A stretch of 64,000 nt of DNA from Paenibacillus luteus (GCF_006542765.1 NZ_SKCD01000027.1:16748-80747); one strand, 5' to 3'. Shown: positions 32,015-41,417, counted from the stretch's first letter. A program made the numbers and translations. The notes: a model not told the origin generated them from the sequence alone.

Positions 32015-34507
32015 ATGGAAAAGGAAAACGTGGTTGTGCTTCCCGGTATGAAACGGACAGGTCTGGCTCAGGCGATGATGCAGAAAGGACGGGAGTGGGT
32101 GGTGGCACGCCGTTTCATTCAGGTTCTTTTAGCCAAAAAGTGGACATTTCTGCTGGTAGGTGTGGCTTTCTTACTTGGCAGGGCAGTCATACTTGAATCA
32201 CTTATGCCTTTTGCGATTGCTTATTTCGCCGTTATTTATTTCATGAGAAGGGATATTTATCCGTGGGTGGCGATATCCTTGGTTGTTGGCAGTTGGCTGG
32301 CTGCCGATCCGGCGCCCATGTGGATTGCTATGGAGATTGCGGTGTTGTTCTTATTTCTGAAGGGGCTCGAGGCGTATGAGAAGGCTGAGCTTTCCTCGGC
32401 CCCAATTCTGGTGTTTGCCTCCACTTTATTAGTTCAGATGTTCAGCGTGTTTATAGGGGATGAGCTGAGCTGGTATAACTTTATGCTTGTTGTTGTAGAG
32501 GCGGCACTTGGTTTTGTGCTTACGCTTGTATTCATTCAGGCTATTCCGGTGCTCACGATGACTAAGAAATCGGCTACACTCAAAAACGAAGAAATTATTT
32601 GTTTGATGATTCTTCTTGCATCTGTCATGACGGGCGCCGTAGGCTGGGTATTTTACGGCATGTCAGCAGAGCATGTCATGTCTCGTTATATGCTGCTGTT
32701 ATTTGCTCTTGCAGGCGGCGCACCGCTAGGCGCTTCGGTCGGTGTTGTTGCAGGACTCATCCTAAGCTTGGCTGACTTTGGGGCAGTCGTACAAATGAGC
32801 TTACTCGCGTTTGCGGGGTTGCTGGCTGGCTTGCTGCGTGATGGCGGCAAAATGGCGGCGGCGTTCGGGATGTTGCTTGGAACATCGATTTTATCCATAT
32901 ATGTAGGAAGCCAGGCTGATGTGATGAGCTCAACCTGGGAATCCGTAGCTGCAGCCATGCTGCTAATGCTTACGCCGCGCAGTATGATTCGTACGATTTC
33001 GCGGTATGTTCCGGGAACGAACGAGCATGCCAAATCGCAGCATGAATACGCGAAGCGGGTGCGTGAGGTGACGGCAGATCGTGTATCCCAATACTCGGAG
33101 GTGTTCCGCCAGCTATCCCGAAGCTTTGGTCAACTCAACAACAATGTAACTACACTTAATAAGGAGGAAGAGATCGGTCATTTCATGAATGCGGTTGCTG
33201 AGCGCAGTTGTGCGAGCTGTCATCGTCAGAATGCTTGCTGGGAGGACAAGTTTTTTCATACATACAAAATGATGACGGATATGATAACCGTAGTAGAAGA
33301 GCAGCGGGTGCCTTCAGCAAAGGAAATCCCGCGTGCGTGGTCGGCCCATTGCGTAAAATCGTCTCAGGTACTAAATGACATGACGCAGCAGTACGAGCTT
33401 TACCAAAATAATATGCACTGGAAGAAGCAAATATTCGACTCTCGCGGACTTGTTGCTGATCAATTGCAAGGCGTGTCACAGGTAATGGAGGATTTGGCTA
33501 AGGAAATTAAACGGGAAGGGCAGACGCTGCACTTGCAGGAAGAACAAATTCGGGAGGCGGTGGAGGGGCTCGGCTTGTCCGTTCAGGGCATAGACATTGT
33601 AAGTTTGGAGGAGGGGAACGTTGATATCGAGGTCTATCATGCCTTTGGGCAGGGATATGATGAGTGCCGTAAAATTATTGCTCCGCTCCTCAGTGATATT
33701 TTGGGGGAGCATATTGCAGTCAAGTCCGAGCGTCCTCCGACAAGGAGCGGTGAGCCGACGCTTGTGGCCTTTGGCTCGGCCAAGCAGTATGAAGTAGAGA
33801 CAGGGATAGCCGGTGCGGCTAAAGGAGGCGATTTGCTGTCAGGGGACAGCTTTAGCATGGTAGAGCTGGGCAACGGGAAATTTGCTGTTGCGATAAGCGA
33901 TGGTATGGGCAATGGTGAACGGGCGCGACAGGAGAGCAGTGCGGCTTTGTCGATCTTGCAGCAGCTGCTGCAGTCTGGCATGGATGAGAGGCTAGCTGTG
34001 AAGTCTGTGAATTCGGTGCTTTTGCTGCGATCCTCCGATGAAGTATTTGCAACTGTGGATCTGGCGATTGTGGATTTATATACCGCGCAGACGACGTTTA
34101 TGAAGATAGGATCGACCCCAAGCTTTATTAAACGAGGAAATGAGGTTATTCCGATTACAGCGAACAACCTGCCCATCGGCATCATTCAAGATATTGATAT
34201 TGATTTTGTGTCTATGCAAATGCAGTCTGGGGATACGCTCGTCATGATGAGCGACGGGATTTATGATGCTCCGGGACTGGCAGTAAATAAAGAATTATGG
34301 ATGAAACGGATTATTGGCGAACTGGATACGGAAGATCCGCAGGAGATGGCCGATGCGCTGCTGGATAAGGTCGTGCGCCATCATAATGGTGAAATTGTGG
34401 ATGATATGACCGTGCTTGTTGCACGCATCGATAAGCATCTGCCGGAGTGGGCCTCCTTCCGCTTCCCTGGCGTAACGCGTATGGAGCGGCCAAGGACGGT
34501 GAGCTAA
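32015..34507 (+). CDS. spoIIE: Stage II sporulation protein E (PP2C phosphatase)
   Basis: A membrane phosphatase that dephosphorylates SpoIIAA to release sigma-F and also helps polar septation through FtsZ. Residues 45-330 hold about ten hydrophobic segments. The middle (330-590) is the regulatory/FtsZ-linked region with CASCHRQNACWED. Residues 600-825 are the PP2C domain with metal-binding DGMGNGERARQES and MMSDGIYDAPG. The 830 aa agree with the family. It has its own Spo0A-type promoter. Confidence 0.96.
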   Translation: MEKENVVVLPGMKRTGLAQAMMQKGREWVVARRFIQVLLAKKWTFLLVGVAFLLGRAVILESLMPFAIAYFAVIYFMRRDIYPWVAISLVVGSWLAADPAPMWIAMEIAVLFLFLKGLEAYEKAELSSAPILVFASTLLVQMFSVFIGDELSWYNFMLVVVEAALGFVLTLVFIQAIPVLTMTKKSATLKNEEIICLMILLASVMTGAVGWVFYGMSAEHVMSRYMLLLFALAGGAPLGASVGVVAGLILSLADFGAVVQMSLLAFAGLLAGLLRDGGKMAAAFGMLLGTSILSIYVGSQADVMSSTWESVAAAMLLMLTPRSMIRTISRYVPGTNEHAKSQHEYAKRVREVTADRVSQYSEVFRQLSRSFGQLNNNVTTLNKEEEIGHFMNAVAERSCASCHRQNACWEDKFFHTYKMMTDMITVVEEQRVPSAKEIPRAWSAHCVKSSQVLNDMTQQYELYQNNMHWKKQIFDSRGLVADQLQGVSQVMEDLAKEIKREGQTLHLQEEQIREAVEGLGLSVQGIDIVSLEEGNVDIEVYHAFGQGYDECRKIIAPLLSDILGEHIAVKSERPPTRSGEPTLVAFGSAKQYEVETGIAGAAKGGDLLSGDSFSMVELGNGKFAVAISDGMGNGERARQESSAALSILQQLLQSGMDERLAVKSVNSVLLLRSSDEVFATVDLAIVDLYTAQTTFMKIGSTPSFIKRGNEVIPITANNLPIGIIQDIDIDFVSMQMQSGDTLVMMSDGIYDAPGLAVNKELWMKRIIGELDTEDPQEMADALLDKVVRHHNGEIVDDMTVLVARIDKHLPEWASFRFPGVTRMERPRTVS

Positions 34508-34769
34508 AGAGCAGTGTCGATCAGGTTGTGGGAGAGATGCATCTGAACGGTGAGCAGGTGCGGACTCGATTCCCGATCTATATGCTAATGCCCTTATTGT
34601 CTGCCGGCTTGCCGGAGTTGGTGGACAAGGGGCTTTTTGTGTTATCTGTGTTGTCTGTCAGGCAGCCTAAGTTAGATTGCAGAATGCGGTTATGATGTGT
34701 GAGATTACTTTAGTTAAAGTTTTTATACCCTATTGTCTGCTATTTGAAACAACATTTGAAAATGATGAA

Positions 34770-34867
34770 TTAGGTGGAATTTGATCCTTTAATTTAACGG
34801 TTTCCGTTGATTTCTAGTGGATTTACGGAATTAGAAGGAGGAATTCCATCTAAATTCCAGAATTATA
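34770..34867 (-). repeat. Dispersed imperfect palindrome, family C, copy 2
   Basis: Read on the minus strand, it contains TTTAGATGGAATTCCTCC, TCTAATTCCG and later AACCGTTA, matching copy 1 at 19112-19200 in the same order. The outer ends (TTAGGTGGAATTT and GGAATTCCATCTAA) are inverted repeats. Confidence 0.6.
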
Positions 34868-34939
34868 CTTAATTGTCGATAATAGCGGTGGAAATTTCAG
34901 CTAATCCAAATGGAGAGAAGCTCAAAGCGAGTGAAAAGG

Positions 34940-34967
34940 GCAGCTAAATCGTTAGAGCTGCTTTCTT
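34940..34967 (+). terminator. Possible weak terminator after spoIIE
   Basis: GCAGCT and AGCTGC pair around a 10-base loop and lead into TTTCTT. It lies 430 bases after spoIIE, so the link is uncertain. Confidence 0.35.
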
Positions 34968-35166
34968 AGCTTGTTGAGTGCATTCGATATCCATTTATTT
35001 AACTGAAACAAAGACCGATAAATGATATAAAGCTATCAACTTTGATGACCATTGCAGCCGATGCGCGAAATTTTGACGCGCGGTTAGCAATCTTTTAATA
35101 GTCTAGCGGTTTAACCCTCTCAAAAAAGGCAAAGCTAATAGAAAGGTCAAATCTGACCATAGCTTT

Positions 35167-35276
35167 CGAAAAGCTGTTTGTTACACAAACACTAAGCCTA
35201 TGCTTACGAAGCTGTGTTTGTTACACAAACACTAAAGCCTATGCTTACGAAGCTGTGTTTGTTACACAAACACTAA
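35167..35276 (+). repeat. Three tandem 40-41 bp leader hairpins before yabS (family B)
   Basis: Units start at 35167, 35207 and 35248. Each has the hairpin GTGTTTG-TTACA-CAAACAC (in the first unit the left arm is CTGTTTG). The linker CTAAAGCCTATGCTTACGAAG matches that of ctc. The final hairpin leads into TAAAGGAGGG, the yabS ribosome site. The stem differs from the ctc version at several positions, yet pairing is kept. Confidence 0.82.
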
Positions 35277-35292
35277 AGGAGGGTAAATCATT

Positions 35293-36018
35293 ATGAAACA
35301 GATTTTATTGATTACGGATGGCTGCTCGAATGTGGGGCTTAGCCCGGTGGTGGCGGCCGCGCATGCTTATTCGGACGGTATTTCGGTAAATGTGGTGGGC
35401 GTGCTTGATCACGGTGATGTAGGTGAGCTTGGTGCGGCAGAGATTGACGAGATTGCGCGTGCGGGCGGTGGTTTGAGCCGAATGGTAAATACACGCCAGC
35501 TCTCGCAGACGGTGCAGATGATGACGCGCAAGACGGTGGTTCAAACGATTCAGCTGGCAGTCCAGAAGGAGCTGAAGCATGTGCTTGGCAACGGTTCTAT
35601 TGAGGCGCTGCCGCCAGAGAAGCGGGGGGATGTCGTTCGTGTAATTGATGAGCTTGGAGAGACGTCAAGCCTCCAGGTCGCCCTTCTTATCGATGCGAGC
35701 GCCAGTATGAAGCCGAAGCTCGCGGCAGTAGAAGAGGCGATACGCGATCTAATGCTTAGCCTGCAGGCTAGACAGGGAAAAAGCGAGATTTCCGTTTTTC
35801 ATTTTCCGGGCTCAAGACATGGCGATGATTGCGTAATGGATTTAGGTTGGACCAGCCATTTGAATGGTGTTAACGGAATTTTTCCGAGGCTGCAAATGGG
35901 GGGTACGACACCTACAGGTCCGGCGATCATGCAGGTCATTGAATTTTACCGCCAAGGTGATTATGGTAGACAAAGCAGAGATGAAACGGATGGGATGATG
36001 AGTGACTACGTCGTTTAA
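35293..36018 (+). CDS. yabS: VWA domain protein YabS
   Basis: A 241-residue cytosolic protein at the yabS position. The N-terminal third has ILLITDGCSN and ISVNVVGVLDHG, resembling the second half of a von Willebrand A fold. The MIDAS-type DASASM and TPTGPAIMQ come in the C-terminal half, so the VWA parts appear in swapped order, as I recall for B. subtilis YabS. It overlaps the next kinase gene by 17 bases. Its function is unknown, but the pairing with YabT suggests a spore-development role. Confidence 0.85.
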   Translation: MKQILLITDGCSNVGLSPVVAAAHAYSDGISVNVVGVLDHGDVGELGAAEIDEIARAGGGLSRMVNTRQLSQTVQMMTRKTVVQTIQLAVQKELKHVLGNGSIEALPPEKRGDVVRVIDELGETSSLQVALLIDASASMKPKLAAVEEAIRDLMLSLQARQGKSEISVFHFPGSRHGDDCVMDLGWTSHLNGVNGIFPRLQMGGTTPTGPAIMQVIEFYRQGDYGRQSRDETDGMMSDYVV

Positions 36019-36925
36019 GGTTGAACTTCGCCGCGGCATGGTGGTAACCGGCAAATGGAAGCAAGGGCGCTATAAAGTAGACAGGTTGCTTGGAGAGGGC
36101 GCAAACGGTAAAGTATATCTCGTACAGCGCGATCGCAGCTGGTATGCCCTGAAGCTTGGCGTTGATGCTATAGATTTGCAATCGGAGATTAACGTCTTGC
36201 AGTCGCTTGCGAAACAGAAGCAGCACGGGCAGGAAACATTCCTCTTTGACGTGGACGACTTGTATGGACCCGATGGAAAGGAGTATCCTTTTTATATTAT
36301 GCGCTATGTGCTCGGGACAACGCTTGGCGATTTCCTGAAGCAGCAGGGCATGGAATGGTTTCCGCTCGTAGGTCTTAACCTGCTCGGCAAGCTGGCCAAG
36401 CTGCATCAGGCGGGCTGGGTATTCGGTGATCTCAAAGTAGAAAATGTGCTTGTCGCCGATTACGGACATGTCGAGCTTGTGGATTACGGCGGAGTGACGG
36501 CATCCGGTAAGGGAATACGGCAATTTACAGAAATTTATGATCGCGGTTACTGGAACGGAGGCTCGCGGTCTGCGGATCCGGAATATGATTTATTCTCGTT
36601 TGGGGTGCTTTGCATACAGCTTCATGAGCCCAAACGACTGCATCAGCTGACCATGGAGCTGCTTCCTTTGAATCGGTCAACAGGAGAGCTGATTCAAATC
36701 GCCGAATCCAGTCAAGCTCTTAAACCGATTGCCAGCTGGCTGAGCAAAGCATTTGCAGGTCAATATAGGAATGCGGAAGAAGCATCGTCTGCATGGCGCT
36801 TATTGATGCATAGGCGTGATACGCGAAGAACTGCAAAGACGCCTGGGTGGTTAAAAGGGCTGGCAGCAGCATCGGCGGTGCTGCTTGGAACATCGGTTTA
36901 CTGGCTGCTGCGCAATGGGCTGTAG
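36002..36925 (+). CDS. yabT: Membrane Ser/Thr kinase YabT
   Basis: A Hanks-type kinase tied in B. subtilis to sporulation and DNA-dependent activation. The glycine loop GEGANGKV is at residues 31-38 and the ATP lysine is K51 (ALKLG). The catalytic loop reads GDLKVENVLV, so the usual HRD is FGD. The metal motif is DYGG rather than DFGG. One transmembrane helix lies at the C-terminus (residues 280-303), placing the kinase in the cytoplasm. GTG 36002 lies within yabS. Confidence 0.88.
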   Translation: MTTSFKVELRRGMVVTGKWKQGRYKVDRLLGEGANGKVYLVQRDRSWYALKLGVDAIDLQSEINVLQSLAKQKQHGQETFLFDVDDLYGPDGKEYPFYIMRYVLGTTLGDFLKQQGMEWFPLVGLNLLGKLAKLHQAGWVFGDLKVENVLVADYGHVELVDYGGVTASGKGIRQFTEIYDRGYWNGGSRSADPEYDLFSFGVLCIQLHEPKRLHQLTMELLPLNRSTGELIQIAESSQALKPIASWLSKAFAGQYRNAEEASSAWRLLMHRRDTRRTAKTPGWLKGLAAASAVLLGTSVYWLLRNGL

Positions 36926-36965
36926 GCAGCAGCCATAAGCAGGAAATGAAAGTGAGGATCTACAT

Positions 36966-38378
36966 ATGAATCTGCGATACGAGCTAGAGAAAACGGCAGA
37001 GGAGCGCAGGCTGTGGTTCGCTGGCGATTGTATTGTCATTGCAGTATCCGGTGGGCCGGATTCGATGGCACTGCTGCATATGCTGTCTTCTGTTGCCAAG
37101 GAAGGCGAACTATCAATTATAGCAGCTCATGTGAATCATGGCTTTCGAGTAGAAGAGTCAGCGCATGAGCTGGCCGTGGTACGGGCTTTTTCGGAGCGGC
37201 TAGGGGTTGTTTTTGAGAGTATATCTTTGGACATGCCCTCTTATATAGAAGAAACGCGTATGAATAGTCAAGCTGCCTCTCGCGAGAAAAGGTATGCTTT
37301 TTTGCACGAAATAGCTGCTAAATATCGTGCCACTAAGATAGCGCTAGCTCATCACGCGGATGATCAGGCGGAAACCGTTCTGATGCGCGTGATCCGCGGA
37401 ACGGGCTTAACCGGGCTTGCCGGAATGCTTAGCAAAAGATCTGAAAAAAACGTGGAACTTATCCGGCCGCTGCTTCGTATGAACAAGTCAGACCTTCTGC
37501 GTTACTGCGAAGAGCACCAAGTTCCATACTGTACGGATAGCAGCAACAAGGAACGCCATTATTTCCGAAATATCATTCGGCTAGATATTTTACCGTATTT
37601 ATCCCGTCATAATCCGCAGTTGTCACAATCCCTTCAGCGCTTAGCTGAAGTTGCGGGGGCGGAGGACGAGTGGATGGAGAAACAAACCGAAGCGTTATTT
37701 GTGCAGCTCGTTACGTTATCCCCCAATGAATGCGCGATTAACTGCATCGATTTGCATGGTCTCCACGTCGCTTTACAAAGGAGATTGATTAAACTAATAT
37801 TAAGTTATCTTTCTAAAGAAACGGAAAAGATATCCTTCGAGCAGATTGAGACGATGCGGCTCGCCGCTTCCTCCCTTGCGCCAGCAACATGGCGGATGGA
37901 TGCCGGTGCGGGAATACGCTGTGCGCGTGAGTATGAGGTGATGAGGTGGGTTCAAACAGCGAACCTTTCACCGGATCATGGGCACGATTACGCGTACGAG
38001 GTTGGAGAGGATACGGCAAGCTTGGATGTGGAGCAAAGTAGGTGGTCATTTACCTTCGATTATTCAGCATCTCCTAACAGTCGTAAGCCTGCTTCACGCT
38101 ATGAAGCCTGCTTTGATGCTTCGAAGTTAACCTATCCGCTCGTCGTGCGAAATCGCAGGCCGGGTGACAGAATTCAGGTTTTAGGATTAAATGGCTCAAA
38201 AAAAGTGCAAGATATGTTCGTTGATGAGAAAATCGCTCCGCTAAAACGCGAGCTATATCCATTACTGTTCGATGCAGCGGGAAATTTGCTTTGGATTCCA
38301 GGTATTCGCAGATCAAATCATGCGCTAACGGAATTGAACACAAATGACGTGCTGTTCATAAGGGTGGAGAACGAATAA
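36966..38378 (+). CDS. tilS: tRNA(Ile)-lysidine synthase
   Basis: It modifies C34 of the tRNA(Ile) CAU anticodon to lysidine so that it reads AUA. The PP-loop ATP pyrophosphatase motif SGGPDSMALL is at about residue 30, and AHHADDQAET is the second catalytic motif. The C-terminal half has the TilS-C domain (RRPGDRIQVLGLNGSKKVQD). The 470 aa match Bacillus TilS. It is followed by hpt, the conserved pair. Confidence 0.95.
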   Translation: MNLRYELEKTAEERRLWFAGDCIVIAVSGGPDSMALLHMLSSVAKEGELSIIAAHVNHGFRVEESAHELAVVRAFSERLGVVFESISLDMPSYIEETRMNSQAASREKRYAFLHEIAAKYRATKIALAHHADDQAETVLMRVIRGTGLTGLAGMLSKRSEKNVELIRPLLRMNKSDLLRYCEEHQVPYCTDSSNKERHYFRNIIRLDILPYLSRHNPQLSQSLQRLAEVAGAEDEWMEKQTEALFVQLVTLSPNECAINCIDLHGLHVALQRRLIKLILSYLSKETEKISFEQIETMRLAASSLAPATWRMDAGAGIRCAREYEVMRWVQTANLSPDHGHDYAYEVGEDTASLDVEQSRWSFTFDYSASPNSRKPASRYEACFDASKLTYPLVVRNRRPGDRIQVLGLNGSKKVQDMFVDEKIAPLKRELYPLLFDAAGNLLWIPGIRRSNHALTELNTNDVLFIRVENE

Positions 38379-38429
38379 GAGGCACTGGTACACTCATAAA
38401 CATAGTTAAGGCCTAGGGGGATTTTTACT

Positions 38430-38969
38430 TTGCAAAACGATATTCAAGAAGTATTGTATGACGCACAGCAGATCAGCGAGAAGGTAAAGGAGCTTGGCGC
38501 AACGCTGAGCAAGGATTTTAGCGGACGTAATCCGCTTGTTATTTGCGTTCTCAAAGGCGCGTTTATTTTTATGGCAGACCTTGTGAAGGAAATAACGGTA
38601 CCGCTTGAGCTTGATTTTATGGCTGTGTCTAGTTATGGGCAATCCACGAAATCCTCTGGCGTTGTCAAAATCATCAAAGACCTTGATGTTTCGGTTGAAG
38701 GCCGTGACGTTCTGATTGTGGAGGATATTATCGACAGCGGGCTAACACTTAGCTACTTGATTGATGTTCTGGAGCGTCGTAATTCCAAATCTGTCACTGT
38801 CGTGACTTTGTTTGATAAGCCCGCTCGCCGCACGGTTGAGTTGGAGGCAGATTACACAGGTTTCACGCTGCCGGATGAGTTTGTTGTAGGTTATGGACTG
38901 GATTTTGCGGAAAAATATCGGAATTTGCCTTATATCGGTATTTTGAAACCGCAGGTCTATGAAAAATAA
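38430..38969 (+). CDS. hpt: Hypoxanthine phosphoribosyltransferase
   Basis: It salvages hypoxanthine and guanine to IMP and GMP using PRPP. The PRPP-binding motif VLIVEDIIDSGLTL is near residue 95, and VCVLKGAFIF-like and DFAEKYRNLPYIG segments are typical. It starts at TTG 38430 after TAGGGGGA, giving 179 aa. In B. subtilis HprT also cooperates with TilS in activating ftsH transcription, consistent with the gene cluster tilS-hpt-ftsH here. Confidence 0.95.
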   Translation: MQNDIQEVLYDAQQISEKVKELGATLSKDFSGRNPLVICVLKGAFIFMADLVKEITVPLELDFMAVSSYGQSTKSSGVVKIIKDLDVSVEGRDVLIVEDIIDSGLTLSYLIDVLERRNSKSVTVVTLFDKPARRTVELEADYTGFTLPDEFVVGYGLDFAEKYRNLPYIGILKPQVYEK

Positions 38970-39067
38970 TAGCGATTCACCCGTACATGCCCTTCTCCGT
39001 ATACCTCTATTGTTATGGAAAGTCATGCTATGGTAAAATATTTTAAGTGCCTGAGAGGAGGTTGGGG

Positions 39068-41071
39068 ATGAATCGGATCATCCGTAATACTGGTTTTTAT
39101 TTAATTATATTTTTGGTGACCGTTGGGATCTTTCAATTTATCAGCAGCCAAAATGACACAACAGTGGGATTGCGATATGACGAGCTTCGTGCAGCAGTTG
39201 AATCAGGCAATGTCAAGGAACTGAGTGTCAAGTACGAGAATCAAACTTATTTTGTGTCTGGTAAATATAATACAAAGCCCGCAGGCTCGGAGAGCGACCA
39301 GTTCGTGTCCAGAGTCAGCGTCAAAGCGGAGGAGAAAATTCTCGCTTGGCAGGAGCAGTTTGGGTTCCAGCTTGAAAGCAAGGAAATGGATCAGCCAAGC
39401 ATTTGGCTTACATTCCTTACTTCCATTATCCCGTTCATTATTATCTTTGTCTTGTTCTTCTTCTTGATGAATCAAGCACAGGGCGGCGGCGGCAAAGTGA
39501 TGAACTTTGGCAAGAGCAAGGCGCGGCTTTACGATAATGAGAAGAAACGGATTACGTTTGAGGATGTTGCCGGAGCAGACGAGGAGAAGCAAGAGCTCGT
39601 TGAGGTCGTTGACTTCTTGAAAGATCCGCGCAAGTTTAACCTGGTAGGCGCTCGCATACCGAAGGGCGTATTGCTTGTTGGTCCTCCAGGTACAGGTAAA
39701 ACCTTGCTTGCCCGTGCAGTAGCAGGGGAAGCTGGCGTGCCGTTCTTCAGCATTTCCGGTTCTGATTTCGTTGAGATGTTCGTCGGTGTCGGCGCATCCC
39801 GTGTCCGTGATTTGTTCGAGAATGCCAAGAAAAACGCACCATGTATCATTTTTATCGATGAAATTGATGCTGTAGGTCGTCAACGTGGCGCTGGTCTAGG
39901 CGGCGGTCATGATGAGCGTGAGCAAACGCTCAACCAATTGCTTGTTGAAATGGACGGCTTTGGCGCTAACGAAGGCATTATCATTATTGCTGCTACGAAC
40001 CGTCCTGATATTCTGGATCCGGCGCTTCTTCGTCCAGGTCGTTTCGACCGTCAAATTACGGTTGACCGTCCAGATGTGAAAGGCCGTGAAGCTGTGCTTA
40101 AAGTGCATGCGCGCAATAAGCCGCTTGCCAAGGACGTTAAGCTTGAGGTTATTGCAAAGCGTACGACAGGATTCAGCGGTGCTGATCTTGAGAATTTGTT
40201 GAATGAAGCAGCACTTCTTGCTGCTCGGCGCAATAAGAAGGATATCGCTATGGTTGAGGTTGATGATGCGATTGACCGGATTATTGTGGGCACGGAGAAG
40301 AAGAGCCGCGTAGTCAGTGATCGTGAGAAACGGATTGTCGCTTATCACGAAGCAGGACATACCATTGCTGGCTTCTTCCTCGAACATGCGGATATGGTGC
40401 ATAAGGTTACGATTATTCCTCGGGGCCGTGCTGGCGGTTATGTCATTATGCTGCCGAAGGAAGACCGGATGCTAGTAACTAAGCAAGAGCTTCTCGACAA
40501 AATTACAGGCTTGCTTGCGGGACGCGTTGCGGAAGAATTATTTATCGGCGAGATCGGTACAGGCGCATACAGCGACTTTAAACAAGCAACTAGCATTGTG
40601 CGTGCCATGATTATGGAATACGGTATGAGTGATAAGCTCGGGCCAATGCAGTTCGGCAGCTCGCAAGGTCAAGTATTCCTTGGCCGTGATATCGGTCACG
40701 AACAGAACTATTCCGATGCGATTGCCTACGAAATCGATCAAGAAATGCAATCCATTATTACGGGTTGTTATGACCGGGCGAAGAAGCTATTGTCAGAGAA
40801 GAGCAAGGAAATGCATTTGATTGCTCAGACGCTGCTTAGTGTAGAAACGCTTGAAATGGAGCAAATCAAACGTTTGGTTGAGACAGGTACTTTGGAAGGC
40901 GGTCCATCCTCTGAAGGGGAAGGTTCTGTATCTACGGAGTCTGCTGCTGAACCAATTGTTGAAACCGTCGGAGACGTTAAGGTACGCATCCAGACTCGAG
41001 ATCAGGATGAGATTAAGCTTCCTAGCCTTGAGAAAAGAGAAAACCCAGAGGATCCAGACAAGAACGAGTAG
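39068..41071 (+). CDS. ftsH: ATP-dependent zinc metalloprotease FtsH
   Basis: A membrane AAA+ protease that removes damaged or regulatory membrane and soluble proteins. Two transmembrane helices (about residues 5-25 and 110-130) flank an extracytoplasmic domain. The AAA domain has Walker A GPPGTGKT, Walker B IIFIDEIDAVG and the second region of homology. The zinc site is HEAGH. The C-terminus is acidic and low-complexity. ATG 39068 after GAGAGGAGG is preferred to the GTG at 39047. It has 667 aa. Confidence 0.97.
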   Translation: MNRIIRNTGFYLIIFLVTVGIFQFISSQNDTTVGLRYDELRAAVESGNVKELSVKYENQTYFVSGKYNTKPAGSESDQFVSRVSVKAEEKILAWQEQFGFQLESKEMDQPSIWLTFLTSIIPFIIIFVLFFFLMNQAQGGGGKVMNFGKSKARLYDNEKKRITFEDVAGADEEKQELVEVVDFLKDPRKFNLVGARIPKGVLLVGPPGTGKTLLARAVAGEAGVPFFSISGSDFVEMFVGVGASRVRDLFENAKKNAPCIIFIDEIDAVGRQRGAGLGGGHDEREQTLNQLLVEMDGFGANEGIIIIAATNRPDILDPALLRPGRFDRQITVDRPDVKGREAVLKVHARNKPLAKDVKLEVIAKRTTGFSGADLENLLNEAALLAARRNKKDIAMVEVDDAIDRIIVGTEKKSRVVSDREKRIVAYHEAGHTIAGFFLEHADMVHKVTIIPRGRAGGYVIMLPKEDRMLVTKQELLDKITGLLAGRVAEELFIGEIGTGAYSDFKQATSIVRAMIMEYGMSDKLGPMQFGSSQGQVFLGRDIGHEQNYSDAIAYEIDQEMQSIITGCYDRAKKLLSEKSKEMHLIAQTLLSVETLEMEQIKRLVETGTLEGGPSSEGEGSVSTESAAEPIVETVGDVKVRIQTRDQDEIKLPSLEKRENPEDPDKNE

Positions 41072-41093
41072 GTTTTTGAAGTTAATGGCTAGT

Positions 41094-41142
41094 TATAGTC
41101 GTTCTGCTACTTGTAAAGAGTAGCAGGACGACTATTTTTTTC
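41094..41142 (+). terminator. Intrinsic terminator after ftsH
   Basis: AGTCGTTCTGCTACT pairs with AGTAGCAGGACGACT (one mismatch), followed by ATTTTTTTC. Confidence 0.9.
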
Positions 41143-41265
41143 TTTATTAATGTTCGGATTTAGCCTATAATACGGTTATAAACCTCTATTAGAAAATAGC
41201 AAATCTCACATAAGGGTTTGTGTTTTTCGGTCCAAATATTACATAAATGTTACGTGAAAGCGAAA

Positions 41266-41330
41266 TCAATGATTTAATGTCATTTAAGCTGACATTAAAT
41301 CATTGACGTTTAATTTTTTGTAACTATAAT
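41266..41330 (+). promoter_or_regulatory. 17-bp palindrome overlapping the promoter of the nucleoside transporter operon
   Basis: TCAATGATTTAATGTCA (41266-41282) pairs perfectly with the inverted copy at 41290-41306 across a 7-base spacer. A sigma-A promoter follows: TTGACG (41303-41308), 16 bases, TATAAT (41325-41330). The second arm ends inside the -35 element, which suits an operator for a dimeric repressor. The regulator cannot be named from the sequence. Confidence 0.7.
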
Positions 41331-41417
41331 GAAATAATAGCGGCCAGGATCAGCAAGAATAAGAAGGTAACAGGGGTTGCAATGCTTAACCAAACTTTAG
41401 CAAGGGAGAGAACACGC

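Larger units (their letters stand above)
34508..35166 (+). other. Long gap between spoIIE and yabS
   Basis: Some 660 bases without a supported gene. An 82-codon frame (34447-34695) overlaps the end of spoIIE and has no family match. A family C palindrome is at 34770-34867, and a weak terminator-like hairpin (GCAGCT/AGCTGC then TTTCTT) is at 34940-34967. The first 170 bases after spoIIE are coding-like in composition and may be remnant sequence. Confidence 0.4.

Noticed and set aside
34560..34590. Possible tRNA T-arm near GACTCGATTCCCG
   Set aside because: No cloverleaf with acceptor, D and anticodon arms could be built on either strand.
34447..34695. 82-codon frame overlapping the spoIIE end
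   Set aside because: It begins inside spoIIE in another frame and has no family likeness or ribosome site.
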